64,000 bases of DNA from Rhodococcus sp. 1163 (GCF_002091985.1 NZ_MKKX01000018.1:126501-190500), one strand, 5' to 3'; shown: positions 16,027 to 25,760, numbered from the stretch's first letter. The notes: generated by a model not told the origin, from the letters alone. Made by a program: numbers and translations.

Positions 16027-17928
16027 TCAAATGATCCACCATGCGGCGTAGGGCGGCATCCATACCGAACCGAACTCATCGGCCATCAGATCGTGTTGTG
16101 CGAGGACTTCCCGAGGGTGTTCGACGCCGAGATCGAGCACATGCGAATACGGAAACGGTCGATACTCGGAGGTCATGTTGAAGAGTGCGAGGACGGTGCC
16201 ACTGGGGTGGCGTCGACGGACCACCAAGAGGCCGTCGTCGAAGTCGGTCGGCAGGTCCACCGGCGCCTCGGCATGCAACATCGGGAGGCCTGCGCGCACC
16301 CGGGCGATCCGTGCGATCCCGTCGAACACCCGTTGTTCGTCGGTGCCTGCTATCAGGCGTCGTGCGCGATCTTCGTCGGTGATGCGGGGACGGTGGATCC
16401 AGCGATTGTCGTCGCCGTGCCCGGGTTCGGAGGCCCACTCCGCGTCACCGGCGGATCCCAGTTCGTCTCCGCTCCACACGACGGGGATGCCACCCCACAC
16501 CGAGATGACGGCGTACGAGAGAAAGATGCGGGCGAAGGCTCCGTCCGGATCCAGCCTCGACGGGCCGAGTCCGGTCAATGCTGCTGAGGTTCCGCTGATT
16601 CGGCGGTCGTCGGTCTTTTCGTTGTGTTGAAATACGAGCCCTTCGGCCCAGGAACCATCGAATTCACCGCTGTACCACTCGGCGAGAAAGTGCCGGTGCC
16701 CTGCGCCCGTCAACCCCAGCGCGGTGGCATCACCGTCGTCGATGGCCCAGCCGATGTCGTCGTGGGATCGGACGTACGTCACCCAGGTGCCGCTCGGCGG
16801 AGTCGGAGGCAGCGACGCGAGGGCGTGCCGAGCGAGCGCGGTACTGCCGGTCGCCAGCATCGACCACACCTGCACCATCAGACTGTTGTGGTACGCGATG
16901 TCGGAGACCCGACCGGTGTGCGGGCCCAGACCCAGGTAGGGCATCAGATCTCGGGGTCCGACGATCGCTTCTGCCTTGAACAGCACAGCCGGCGCAGCGA
17001 GCCGTGCGGTTGCCCGCAGGGCCTGGGTGATGGCGTGGACCTCGGGCTGGTTCTGACAATTGGTTCCGAGCCGCTTCCACAGGAACGCGATCGCGTCCAA
17101 CCGAAGAACCTCCACGCCGAGGTTCGCAAGGTGCATGACGATGTCTGCAAACTCGAGCAGCACATTCGGATTGGCCCAGTTCAGGTCCCATTGCCACTCG
17201 TTGAAAGTGGTCCACACCCACTCCCCCATGCGGTCGTCGAAGGTGAAGCTGCCCGGCGCGAAGTCGGGAAACACCTCGGGCAGCGTCCGTTCGAACGAAT
17301 CCGGTGTACTCCGATCCGGGTAGATCAAGAAGTAGTCGCGGAACTTCTGGTCGCCGGAACGCGCCTTCTCAGCCCATTCATGCTCGCGGGCAACATGATT
17401 GACGACGAGATCGACCACGAGGCTGATGTCGCGCTCACGTAGCGTTCTCGCGAGTGCGCTCAGGTCCTCGTTGGTTCCCAGGTCGGGGCGGACCGATCGG
17501 TAGTCGGTGACCGCATAGCCACCGTCGTTGTCGCCCGGCCGCGTAGCCAGTAGCGGCATCAGGTGCAGATACGTCACTCCCAGGTCGGTGAGATGATCGA
17601 GTCGCTGCCCGAGACCCGCCAACGTCTCTCCGTACCGCTCGACATAACAGGCGTAGCCGAACATGTCCGGCCGCTGGAACCAGTCGGGCCGGAGAAGCCT
17701 GCGTTCGTCCAGCCGATGCAACTCCGCAGGGCGCTGCGCGAAGCCTCTCGCTGCAGCTTCCACCAGGCGCGACACTACGGCGTCCGGCTCCGGATAGATC
17801 GCGGTGACAGCGTCGTGCAGATCGGGCCACCACATTTCGTACCGCAGCTGAAAAGTTTCTCGTCGATGAGCCGGGAGACCCGCCAGGATCTGGCGCGTAG
17901 CTGCGGAGTGGGCCGGCGGGACAACCAT
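16027..17928 (-). CDS. Amylosucrase-type GH13 glucosyltransferase
   Basis: A 633-residue GH13 enzyme closest to amylosucrase/sucrose hydrolase (subfamily 4), which moves glucose from sucrose to an alpha-glucan and releases fructose. It has an N-terminal helical region (about 1-90), DFVVNH-type region I as VVDLVVNHVA, the nucleophile Asp in LRLDAIAFLWK (about residue 280), the acid Glu in FKAEAIVG (about 320) and the transition-state Asp in RSHDDIGW (about 390), then a C-terminal beta domain. All three catalytic acids are present. No signal peptide is seen. Divergent from the winged-helix gene; no other sucrose gene is nearby. Confidence 0.88.
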   Translation of the reverse strand: MVVPPAHSAATRQILAGLPAHRRETFQLRYEMWWPDLHDAVTAIYPEPDAVVSRLVEAAARGFAQRPAELHRLDERRLLRPDWFQRPDMFGYACYVERYGETLAGLGQRLDHLTDLGVTYLHLMPLLATRPGDNDGGYAVTDYRSVRPDLGTNEDLSALARTLRERDISLVVDLVVNHVAREHEWAEKARSGDQKFRDYFLIYPDRSTPDSFERTLPEVFPDFAPGSFTFDDRMGEWVWTTFNEWQWDLNWANPNVLLEFADIVMHLANLGVEVLRLDAIAFLWKRLGTNCQNQPEVHAITQALRATARLAAPAVLFKAEAIVGPRDLMPYLGLGPHTGRVSDIAYHNSLMVQVWSMLATGSTALARHALASLPPTPPSGTWVTYVRSHDDIGWAIDDGDATALGLTGAGHRHFLAEWYSGEFDGSWAEGLVFQHNEKTDDRRISGTSAALTGLGPSRLDPDGAFARIFLSYAVISVWGGIPVVWSGDELGSAGDAEWASEPGHGDDNRWIHRPRITDEDRARRLIAGTDEQRVFDGIARIARVRAGLPMLHAEAPVDLPTDFDDGLLVVRRRHPSGTVLALFNMTSEYRPFPYSHVLDLGVEHPREVLAQHDLMADEFGSVWMPPYAAWWII

Positions 17929-17990
17929 GCATGCATCATGACACGACGGAGTTGCCGATGCCCTCGAGATCGGAGAGGCACACTGTCCGA

Positions 17991-19157
17991 GTGAAGATCA
18001 CCGACGCCCAGCGCCGAGCCCACCTCCTCGCGCGCCACTTCGCGGACTCCCCGACCGCCGAGGACGTCGTCTCCTCACTGCTGGCCTTGCACGCCACCGA
18101 CCCGGCCACCGTCTACTTGTCGGTGCTCGCACGCGCCCGATCGCTGTCCATCGAAGATGTCCGCACCGCCATGTACGACCGACGAAACCTGGTGCGGCTC
18201 ATGGCGATGCGTCGCACCCTGTTCGTAGTCGCGCACGACGACGTCCCGATCATCCATGCGGCAGCAAGCGTCGGGGTGGCCCGAACGATGCGCGCGAGAC
18301 TGATCAAAGAGGTGTCGACGCTTCCGACCGAGCCCGTCATCGAGGATGTGCCGGGTTGGCTCGATGCCGTCGAGAAGCAGGCTGAGGGTGCGTTGAGGGC
18401 CGCAGGCTCGGCGACGGGTGCGGAGTTGTCGGCTGCGGCGCCGCTACTGAGAACCGCTCTACTTCCCACCACCGACAAGGCGTACGACGTCAGGCGTTAT
18501 GTGACTTCGCAGGTGTTGTCGATGATGGCCGCCGAAGGACGCATGGTGCGCGTCGAACCCCGCGGTGCGTGGACATCACGCAAGCACGGGTGGGCACCGA
18601 TCGATCACTGGTGGCCCGGCGGGATTCCCCACCTCGACGAGGCCGAGAGCCGCCGCGAGCTTGCGCGACGCTGGCTCGACGTGTTCGGCCCAGCAACGCT
18701 CGACGATGTTCAATGGTGGACCGGCTGGAACAAAACTCAGACACGAGCCGCAGTTGCCGGCCTCGACACCGTCGAAGTCGAACTCGATGCCGGCGACGGG
18801 ATCATGCTGGCCGACACGGTCATGCAGAAGGGCGGGACCGGGGTGATGCTGCTCCCCGCGCTCGATCCCACACCGATGGGGTGGAAGCACCGCAACTGGT
18901 ACCTCGGCGAACACAAAGCTCCACTGTTCGACTCGTACGGCAACATCGGTCCGACGATCTGGTCGGATGGCCGCATTGTCGGCGGGTGGACCGTCACACC
19001 CGCCGGTGAGGTGGTGACCGAACTGTTCGAGGAAGTAGGTCCGGGAGTCGAAGCAATTGCCGCCGAGGCGGGAAGGATCACCGATCTGCTCGCCGGGACC
19101 GCGGTTGTCCCCAGCTTCCCGACCCCGCTGGAGAAGCGGCTTCGGGGTAAGAAGTAG
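17991..19157 (+). CDS. Winged-helix DNA-binding domain protein (HTH_42/AlkZ-like)
   Basis: A 388-residue member of the HTH_42 family, which includes the interstrand-crosslink DNA glycosylases AlkZ/YcaQ. It opens with ITDAQRRAHLLARH, has the typical ATDPATVYLS segment (about residue 40) and ends with the conserved VGGWTV block. Three tandem winged-helix modules are expected. A glycosylase role is possible but not shown; many actinobacterial members are uncharacterised. GTG at 17991 is preceded by GGAGAGG; an ATG at 17931 would add 20 unconserved residues. Convergent with the oxidoreductase gene, 3 bp apart. Confidence 0.8.
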   Translation: MKITDAQRRAHLLARHFADSPTAEDVVSSLLALHATDPATVYLSVLARARSLSIEDVRTAMYDRRNLVRLMAMRRTLFVVAHDDVPIIHAAASVGVARTMRARLIKEVSTLPTEPVIEDVPGWLDAVEKQAEGALRAAGSATGAELSAAAPLLRTALLPTTDKAYDVRRYVTSQVLSMMAAEGRMVRVEPRGAWTSRKHGWAPIDHWWPGGIPHLDEAESRRELARRWLDVFGPATLDDVQWWTGWNKTQTRAAVAGLDTVEVELDAGDGIMLADTVMQKGGTGVMLLPALDPTPMGWKHRNWYLGEHKAPLFDSYGNIGPTIWSDGRIVGGWTVTPAGEVVTELFEEVGPGVEAIAAEAGRITDLLAGTAVVPSFPTPLEKRLRGKK

Positions 19158-19160
19158 CGG

Positions 19161-20165
19161 TCACTTCCGAAGCTGCGACGGGACCGACACGATCACCCGG
19201 CCCGAGCTGCCGCCGGTCAGAAGTGACACGAACGCCTCGGGAATGCGATCGATCCCATCGAATACCGTGTGCAGGCTGCGAATCTTGCCCTCCCGCAACC
19301 ATCCACCGACCTCGTGTTCGAACTGGTCGCGGAGATCCTCGTGCGCCGTGACCGTGAAGCCCTTCATGGTGAGTTCCTGGTAAATGAGCCTGCGGTAGTT
19401 TGCCGGATCGCCGGCGTCCCCGACTGCGCCGCAGATCACCGCTCGACCACCGAAATTCAGTACCTCGAGTGCTGCTTCGAGTTGCTCCCCACCAACATTG
19501 TCGTAGTAGAGGTCGATGCCGTCGGGTGCGGCATCGCGCAAGAGATCGACGGCAGGACCATCATGTCTATTGATTGCCCGGTCAGCACCGAGCACATCAG
19601 TAAGGAGCGCAACCTTGTCCCCCGAGCCGACGACGCCGATGACCGTTGCTCCACGAGCTTTGGCGAACTGTACGACGCAGCTGCCCACTCCGCCCGCCGC
19701 GCCGGAAACGTAGACGACCTCCTCGGGCTGCACATCACCGACGTGAATCAACCCGGTGTATGCGGTGAAACCGACGTGCCCGAGAACCGTGAGATGAGAA
19801 TCGAGACCCTCATTCGACTCCGACTCGGCAATTCTGCGTAGCTCATCGGCTTCCACGACAGCAGTCGTACACCAAGGAACCTTGCCCACGGCGAGATCTC
19901 CGGGCTGAAAACCGTCGACGCCCGACTCGAGCACCTCGACGACGGCATCACTTGACGGAACATCACCGACGCCGATCCCCGGCCCGTAGGCCGTGCCTTC
20001 ACCTCCGAGGCGGTGGGCAAGCCCCGCGTTGAGACCGAGCCGTCGGATACCTACGAGCACCTGCGTCTTCGTCGGTGATCCGACGTCCTTTTCGACTACG
20101 CCGAAGTTGTCCGCGCGGACACTTCCGTCCGGCAGCGCCGTCAACTGCACTTCTCGACCGAGCAT
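19161..20165 (-). CDS. NADP-dependent medium-chain oxidoreductase (CurA/PTGR/leukotriene B4 dehydrogenase type)
   Basis: A 334-residue zinc-independent medium-chain dehydrogenase/reductase. The N-terminus REVQLTALPDGS and the nucleotide-binding segment SGAAGGVGSCVVQFAKARG (about residue 145) match 2-alkenal/prostaglandin reductases that saturate alpha,beta-unsaturated carbonyls with NADPH. YYDNVGGE is also typical. The ATG at 20165 is the start of homology; the frame extends upstream without conserved sequence. An ACTGA-G-TCAGT palindrome lies 12 bp upstream of the start, so local repression is plausible. A 41-bp part of this gene resembles the intergenic hairpin region at 20917-20957. Confidence 0.88.
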   Translation of the reverse strand: MLGREVQLTALPDGSVRADNFGVVEKDVGSPTKTQVLVGIRRLGLNAGLAHRLGGEGTAYGPGIGVGDVPSSDAVVEVLESGVDGFQPGDLAVGKVPWCTTAVVEADELRRIAESESNEGLDSHLTVLGHVGFTAYTGLIHVGDVQPEEVVYVSGAAGGVGSCVVQFAKARGATVIGVVGSGDKVALLTDVLGADRAINRHDGPAVDLLRDAAPDGIDLYYDNVGGEQLEAALEVLNFGGRAVICGAVGDAGDPANYRRLIYQELTMKGFTVTAHEDLRDQFEHEVGGWLREGKIRSLHTVFDGIDRIPEAFVSLLTGGSSGRVIVSVPSQLRK

Positions 20166-20488
20166 ATTTCGACTGTACTGAGTCAGTTGGGATCCGGGGA
20201 GTAGTCGATTCAGGCTGCAGCGTGGACATTTCCTACACATCCAAGCAGAAACAGTTGTCGCGCTTCTACTTTCAATTGTCACCGCTGCGAGGAAGCAGTG
20301 CCGAAGAATCGCCGACGGAGCCCGCCACAACGTGTCATTGGGCTACGAGAGCAATCGAGTCTCCATTCGACGCCAGCGAGCCTCTTGGCCGCTGCAGACT
20401 AGACAAGGGCGGGATAATTGGCGAATACACATCGACGTCAGCAGATTGAGGTTGTCTCTGTGGGTTCTGCGCACGAGAGGACAGGACG
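20166..20488. promoter_or_regulatory. Intergenic region between oxidoreductase and cupin genes
   Basis: 323 bp without a credible gene. It contains the 11-base palindrome ACTGA-G-TCAGT at 20177-20187, right in front of the oxidoreductase start, which looks like a repressor site. The remainder shows nothing I can name except the cupin ribosome site (GGACAGGAC) at the right end. Confidence 0.4.
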
Positions 20489-20833
20489 ATGAGTGAAGAG
20501 CAGCTGGGGCCAGAGACGAAGGGGGTCGTGGTCGAGTTGTTGTCGACGGTTGACCTCGGCTCCGAGATCCAGGGCATGGACGGGTGGCAGTTGCGCACGC
20601 GCATGGTGACCATGGAGCCTGGAGGTATTTTCGGCCCGGTACATGACCACAAAGGCAGGCCAGGAACGGTCTACGTGCTGCAGGGAACGATCACGGACCA
20701 TCGCGACGGGATCACCACCGAGTACGGTCCGGGTATGGGTTGGCCCGAAGACCGGAACACGCTCCACTGGCTGGAGAACAGAGGACAGGTTTCGGCGGTG
20801 GAGATATCGGTCGATGTAGTCAGGCGCGAGTAG
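20489..20833 (+). CDS. Cupin domain protein
   Basis: A 114-residue single cupin barrel. Motif 1 region MEPGGIFGPVHDHKGRPGTVYVLQG (first His pair HDH, about residue 55) and motif 2 region GPGMGWPEDRNTLHWLEN are recognisable, with metal-binding His and Glu-like positions. No substrate can be inferred; small cupins of this kind are often sensors or isomerases. An AGGACAGGAC ribosome site precedes the ATG. It is monocistronic, and its 3' side holds a run of three hairpins shared with convergent ychF. Confidence 0.82.
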   Translation: MSEEQLGPETKGVVVELLSTVDLGSEIQGMDGWQLRTRMVTMEPGGIFGPVHDHKGRPGTVYVLQGTITDHRDGITTEYGPGMGWPEDRNTLHWLENRGQVSAVEISVDVVRRE

Positions 20834-20871
20834 GCCTCCTCTCGCCAATTGGACACCATCACATTCCGAAT

Positions 20872-20948
20872 GCCGATTGGCCGATCGGCGGCGAGCAATC
20901 GCACGCTGTTGTGCGTGACACCCACGAAAACCGGCGTCTTCGTGGGTG
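20872..20948. terminator. Three consecutive hairpins between convergent cupin and ychF genes
   Basis: Stems: GCCGAT/ATCGGC (20872-20889), CGCAC/GTGCG (20900-20915) and the 10-bp CACCCACGAA/TTCGTGGGTG with a 10-base loop (20919-20948). There is no T-tract, so if they terminate it is by a non-canonical or Rho-assisted route. Part of this block matches coding sequence at 20046-20086. Confidence 0.5.
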
Positions 20949-21024
20949 AACCGATGTGCTTGGTGGACACCCCGTAGTCACAGGTCCGCGGGACAGTCCA
21001 CTCGAACCGCTATGTGAACCTCGG

Positions 21025-22104
21025 TCAGACGTTGAAGCGGAACTCCACGACATCCCCGTCGACCATGACGTATTCCTTGCCTTCGATCCTGACTTTGCCT
21101 GCTGCCTTGGCTGCTGCCATGGATCCGGCCTCGATGAGGTCGTCGAAGCTGACGACCTCGGCCTTGATGAATCCACGTTCGAAGTCGGTGTGGATGACTC
21201 CGGCGGCCTGCGGTGCCGTGGCGCCCTTGTTGATCGTCCACGCGCGGGCTTCTTTCGGGCCTGCGGTGAGGTAGGTCTGCAATCCGAGGGTGTGGAAGCC
21301 GGCGCGGGCCAGGGCGTCGAGACCCGGTTCTGTCTGGCCGACGGATTCGAGCAGTTCCGCGGCAGATTCGGCGTCGAGTTCGAGCAGTTCGGACTCGATC
21401 TTCGCGTCCAGGAACACGGCGTCTGCGGGTGCGACGAGGCGGGCGAGCTCGCCGACCTTGGCGTCGTCGGTGAGTACACTCTCGTCGGCGTTGAAGACGT
21501 AGAGGAACGGCTTGGTGGTGAGGAGTTGGAATTCCTTGAGCAGCTCGAAGTCCAGCTTGTCCTTCTGAGAGAACAGTGTCTTGCCCTCATTGAGCACTGC
21601 CTGGGCGGCAATGGCGGCGTCGAGCGCAGGCTTGCGGTCCTTCTTGATCCGCGCCTCCTTCTCCACGCGCGGGATTGCCTTCTCCAAGGTCTGCAGGTCG
21701 GCGATGGCCAGTTCGGTTTCGATGACCTCGATGTCGGCGGACGGATCGACACGGCCGTCGACGTGCACCACGTCGTCGTCAGCGAAGACGCGGACGACCT
21801 GGCAGATGGCGTCGGCTTCGCGGATGTTCGCGAGGAATTTGTTGCCGAGCCCAGCACCTTCGGAGGCACCCTTGACGATCCCTGCGATGTCGACGAACGA
21901 CACCAGCGCGGGCACCAGCTTCTCCGAACCGAAGACCTCGGCGAGCTTGCCCAGCCGCGGGTCGGGCAGCGCAACGACGCCGACATTGGGCTCGATGGTC
22001 GCGAACGGGTAGTTCGCGGCCAGCACATCGTTGTTGGTCAGCGCATTGAACAGGGTGGACTTGCCGACGTTGGGCAGTCCGACGATTCCGAGGGTGAGGC
22101 TCAC
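21025..22104 (-). CDS. ychF: Redox-regulated ATPase YchF (Obg-like)
   Basis: A 359-residue universally conserved P-loop ATPase of the OLA1/YchF group. GLPNVGKST (G1, residues 8-16) is intact, the G4 position is NADE rather than NKxD (the YchF signature that favours ATP over GTP), a coiled-coil insert follows, and the C-terminal TGS domain ends DGDVVEFRFNV. It binds ribosomes and modulates translation and oxidative-stress response. GTG start at 22104. The neighbouring F420-type gene is upstream in the same direction, 13 bp away, so the two may be co-transcribed. Confidence 0.97.
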   Translation of the reverse strand: MSLTLGIVGLPNVGKSTLFNALTNNDVLAANYPFATIEPNVGVVALPDPRLGKLAEVFGSEKLVPALVSFVDIAGIVKGASEGAGLGNKFLANIREADAICQVVRVFADDDVVHVDGRVDPSADIEVIETELAIADLQTLEKAIPRVEKEARIKKDRKPALDAAIAAQAVLNEGKTLFSQKDKLDFELLKEFQLLTTKPFLYVFNADESVLTDDAKVGELARLVAPADAVFLDAKIESELLELDAESAAELLESVGQTEPGLDALARAGFHTLGLQTYLTAGPKEARAWTINKGATAPQAAGVIHTDFERGFIKAEVVSFDDLIEAGSMAAAKAAGKVRIEGKEYVMVDGDVVEFRFNV

Positions 22105-22116
22105 GGTCTATGGAGT

Positions 22117-22914
22117 CTACTTTGGCCCAATTACCAGCCCCGACAGTGCCCGGCCCGCAGTGACGGCCGAGCCGCCCAAAGGGGCCAAGACGACATGATC
22201 GGCACCCGCCCGCAGGTGTGCATCGACGCGTTCAGCGATGTCCTCGACGCTCCCCCACGCGACTACGGCATCGACCAGCTTATCGCTGAGCTGATCGACA
22301 TCGTCGCTGGTGAACCCCATGCGAAGAAAGTTCTGGCGGTAGCCGTCCACGGTCGCCAGAAATGACAGCGGCTCGCGGGCGATCGCGCGGGCACGCCCGG
22401 GATCGTTCTCCAGCACGACGAATTGGTCGATCACCAACGTTCGATCCGGCCCGAGGAGTGCCCGCGCTGCCTCTGTGTACTCCGGGGTGACCAACAACGC
22501 CACCGCACCGGCTGCTCGACGTCGAGCCATCTCCAGCTTCTTGGGACCGAGCGCTGCGAGAATTACGCGATCGGCAGGAACGTCGAGTTCGTCGAGGTAT
22601 GCATTCAATCCGACAAGTGGACGGGCTGCCTGTGGACCACCCAGCCCGAGAACGAACCGGCCCGAGGATTCCAGTTCGCTGTACAGCTGGGCCGTCGCCG
22701 ACGAGCTGTAGCGGTCGACGGGGACGATGCCGGGCACCACTTTCACCGTTTCGGTCGCGTGCACGAGATCGGCGAGCCGCTCGAGCCGGTCGATTTGGCC
22801 ACCGGGCAACCACAGGGCGCTGTAACCGAGCGACTCCAATTCACGAGCATCTTCGAGATACGAGTGAGAGACGCCGATGGAGAAACCGATTTTGCCGAGT
22901 CCGAGTGTGTCCAT
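22117..22914 (-). CDS. LLM-class F420-dependent oxidoreductase (TIGR03620-like)
   Basis: A 265-residue luciferase-like monooxygenase-fold protein: it starts KIGFSIGVSHSYLEDARELESLGYSALWLP, and the barrel strand near the C-terminus (RAGADHVVLAPLG) is typical of actinobacterial F420-dependent oxidoreductases. Substrate unknown. The ATG at 22914 gives the conserved start; ten in-frame residues upstream are not family-like. It lies 13 bp upstream of ychF on the same strand. Confidence 0.87.
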   Translation of the reverse strand: MDTLGLGKIGFSIGVSHSYLEDARELESLGYSALWLPGGQIDRLERLADLVHATETVKVVPGIVPVDRYSSSATAQLYSELESSGRFVLGLGGPQAARPLVGLNAYLDELDVPADRVILAALGPKKLEMARRRAAGAVALLVTPEYTEAARALLGPDRTLVIDQFVVLENDPGRARAIAREPLSFLATVDGYRQNFLRMGFTSDDVDQLSDKLVDAVVAWGSVEDIAERVDAHLRAGADHVVLAPLGGSAVTAGRALSGLVIGPK

Positions 22915-22971
22915 GCAAGCGATACTAAAACGCTTCGCGCCCAACAGCAGCCGTCAGACCCCTTGCAACAG

Positions 22972-23298
22972 CTAGCTATTGGCGACGATCAGCGCGATGA
23001 ACAGGATGTACAGCAGGAAGAATCCGAAAAAGAGCCCGAGCGACAGCTTGCCGAAGAACCCGGCGCGCTTCGAGGAGTACTCCGCGCCCTGAATGTCGCC
23101 GATCAACCACAGTGGGTGAACCTTCAGTGCATGGTTGAACGCCGAGATCGCCAGCGGCCAGAAGAAGATGACAGCGACCACTGCCCAACCGGCATTGGAC
23201 GGCGGCATCGGCGGTGCCTGCACATAGGGCTGTGCATAGGGCTGCGCGGACGGATAGGCCTGCTGCTGGTACTGCGACTGCTCGAACGGACCTGACAT
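22972..23298 (-). CDS. CD225/dispanin-family membrane protein
   Basis: A 108-residue protein. The first 35 residues are Gln/Pro/Tyr-rich and disordered. Then comes a CD225 unit: a half-membrane helix WAVVAVIFFWPLAISAFNHA, a polar loop with IQGAEYSSKRAG, and a second membrane helix (SLGLFFGFFLLYILFIALIV). This topology matches the interferon-induced transmembrane/dispanin superfamily. In actinobacteria the role is unknown. It is divergent from cstA. Confidence 0.85.
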   Translation of the reverse strand: MSGPFEQSQYQQQAYPSAQPYAQPYVQAPPMPPSNAGWAVVAVIFFWPLAISAFNHALKVHPLWLIGDIQGAEYSSKRAGFFGKLSLGLFFGFFLLYILFIALIVANS

Positions 23299-23473
23299 TG
23301 CGAAATCCCCCGATGATCGATGAAAGACGAATAATACGACGAAGTTGCCGGCAGTACCGTTCGGCGCGCACTAGCGACCTTCGGGCCCATGTCCATGCCA
23401 GAAATCCCCGACGCGAGCCGTCTACATGCTTAGGGTGATCACAGTCACATCCGCGATGCATGGAGTCCATGAG

Positions 23474-25759
23474 ATGACACTGAAGCCGCACGGTAATCCC
23501 CACGTCGAGTTGTTGAAAACGGATCCAGATCTCCCCCCGGTGGGCGTTGTGGACACCAGTCCGATGACGACGGCGAAGCGACTGATGTTCGTCGTGATCG
23601 GCTTGCTCGGCGGCGTCGCGTGGGTCGTCGTCGCCATCATCCGCGGCGAGAACATCAACGCCGTGTGGTTCGTGATTGCCGCCGTGTGCACCTACATCAT
23701 CGCTTTTCGCTTCTACGCACGCTTGATCGAGAACAAGATCGTCCATCCACGAGACGATCGGGCAACCCCTGCGGAAATTCTCGAAAACGGCAAGGACTAC
23801 ATGCCGACGGACCGTCGGGTTTTGTTCGGTCACCACTTCGCCGCGATTGCAGGCGCGGGTCCCCTCGTCGGCCCAGTTCTCGCTGCCCAGATGGGTTATC
23901 TCCCCGGCACGATGTGGATCATCATCGGAGTTGTGTTCGCGGGAGGCGTCCAGGACTTCCTCGTCCTGTGGATCTCGACGCGCCGTCGCGGGCGCAGCCT
24001 CGGCCAGATGGCTCGCGACGAACTCGGTGTGGTCGGTGGAATCGCCGCTCTGATCGGCGTTTTCGTCATCATGATCATCATCATCGCGGTCCTTGCGCTC
24101 GTTGTCGTCAACGCGTTGGCAGAGAGCCCATGGGGAGTGTTCTCCATCGCACTGACCATCCCTATCGCACTCTTCATGGGCGTCTACCTGCGATACCTTC
24201 GACCAGGAAAGGTGTCCGAGGTCTCGCTCATCGGTGTAACACTCCTACTGTTCGCGATCATCTCAGGCGGCTGGGTCGCCGAAACCGGCTGGGGCACCGA
24301 CTGGTTCACCCTCTCCAAAGTCACTGTCGCCTGGCTTCTCATCGGCTACGGTCTCGCCGCATCGATCCTGCCGGTGTGGCTGCTCCTCGCCCCGCGTGAC
24401 TACCTGTCGACCTTCATGAAGGTGGGCACCATCGCCTTGTTGGCTATCGGTATCCTCATCGCCCGCCCGGAGATTCAGATGCCGGCCATGACGTCGTTCG
24501 CGACCGAAGGCAACGGCCCGGCGTTCTCGGGCTCACTCTTCCCGTTCCTGTTCATCACCATTGCCTGCGGCGCTCTCTCCGGCTTCCACGCGCTGATCTG
24601 TTCCGGCACGACTCCGAAGCTGCTCGAGAAAGAAAAGCAGATGCGGATGATCGGCTACGGCGGCATGCTCACCGAATCGTTCGTCGCGATCATGGCCCTC
24701 GTCACCGCATGCATCCTCGACCAGCATTTGTACTTCGCCCTCAATGCGCCAGAAGCACTCACCGGCGGAACAGCCGAAAGTGCGGCCACCTATGTGAACG
24801 GTCTCGGGCTCGGCGGTACCGACATCACGCCTGATCAATTCACCCAGGCCGCAGCAGCCGTCGGTGAAGAATCGATCATCTCGCGCACCGGCGGCGCTCC
24901 CACCCTCGCGTTCGGAATGTCCGAGGTCCTGCACCAAGTCTTCGGGGGCGCAAGCCTCAAGTCGTTCTGGTACCACTTCGCCATCATGTTCGAAGCACTA
25001 TTCATCCTCACCACAGTCGACGCCGGAACCCGCGTGGCACGATTCATGCTCTCCGACAGCATCGGCAACCTTCCCGGCGCGTCGGCGAAGAAGTTCAAAG
25101 ACCCGTCGTGGCGTCCCGGCGCGTGGCTGTGCTCGTTCGTAGTTGTTGCGGCGTGGGGTGCAATCCTGCTCATGGGCGTCACCGATCCACTCGGTGGCAT
25201 CAATACCTTGTTCCCATTGTTCGGTATCGCCAACCAACTCCTTGCCGCGATCGCTCTCACCGTCGTGATGACCATCGTGGTCAAGCGCGGATACTACAAA
25301 TGGGCGTGGATCCCCGGCGTTCCGTTGATCTGGGATCTCATCGTCACGATGACCGCGTCGTACCAGAAGATCTTCTCCGACATCCCTGCCATCGGTTACT
25401 GGAAGCAGCACAGCATCTTCGTCGACGCGAAGGCTCAGGGGCTTACCGAGTTCCAGAGCGCGAAGACGTCCGAGGCGATCGATGCCGTCATCCGCAACAC
25501 CTTCATCCAGGGCACACTGTCGATCATCTTCGCGGTGTTGGTTCTCATCGTTGCCGTAGCCGGCCTCGTGGTGTGCATCAAAGCCATTCGGGCAGGCGGG
25601 CTTCCGAACAACGAGGATCCCGAAGTTCCCTCGAAGATCTTCGCCCCCGCGGGCTTCATCCCGACGGCCGCGGAGAAAGAGATCCAGCAGGATTGGGACA
25701 CACTGATCGCCGACGGCACCGTCCGAGCACCCGGCGCCGCACACGCCGGGCAGCACTGA
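23474..25759 (+). CDS. cstA: Carbon starvation protein CstA (pyruvate/peptide transporter)
   Basis: A 761-residue polytopic carrier with about 16-18 membrane segments. The CstA core is clear: FGHHFAAIAGAGPLVGPVLAAQ (about residue 118) and the LICSGTTPKLLEKE block. In enterobacteria it imports pyruvate and some peptides when carbon is scarce. The ATG at 23474 follows GGAG at a good distance; an ATG at 23426 would add 16 unconserved residues. A ybdD partner gene begins 2 bp after the stop, the usual pairing. Confidence 0.96.
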   Translation: MTLKPHGNPHVELLKTDPDLPPVGVVDTSPMTTAKRLMFVVIGLLGGVAWVVVAIIRGENINAVWFVIAAVCTYIIAFRFYARLIENKIVHPRDDRATPAEILENGKDYMPTDRRVLFGHHFAAIAGAGPLVGPVLAAQMGYLPGTMWIIIGVVFAGGVQDFLVLWISTRRRGRSLGQMARDELGVVGGIAALIGVFVIMIIIIAVLALVVVNALAESPWGVFSIALTIPIALFMGVYLRYLRPGKVSEVSLIGVTLLLFAIISGGWVAETGWGTDWFTLSKVTVAWLLIGYGLAASILPVWLLLAPRDYLSTFMKVGTIALLAIGILIARPEIQMPAMTSFATEGNGPAFSGSLFPFLFITIACGALSGFHALICSGTTPKLLEKEKQMRMIGYGGMLTESFVAIMALVTACILDQHLYFALNAPEALTGGTAESAATYVNGLGLGGTDITPDQFTQAAAAVGEESIISRTGGAPTLAFGMSEVLHQVFGGASLKSFWYHFAIMFEALFILTTVDAGTRVARFMLSDSIGNLPGASAKKFKDPSWRPGAWLCSFVVVAAWGAILLMGVTDPLGGINTLFPLFGIANQLLAAIALTVVMTIVVKRGYYKWAWIPGVPLIWDLIVTMTASYQKIFSDIPAIGYWKQHSIFVDAKAQGLTEFQSAKTSEAIDAVIRNTFIQGTLSIIFAVLVLIVAVAGLVVCIKAIRAGGLPNNEDPEVPSKIFAPAGFIPTAAEKEIQQDWDTLIADGTVRAPGAAHAGQH

Positions 25760-25760
25760 C

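Noticed and set aside
23426..23473. Upstream ATG start for cstA
   Set aside because: The extra 16 residues are not CstA-like, and the ATG at 23474 has the better ribosome site.
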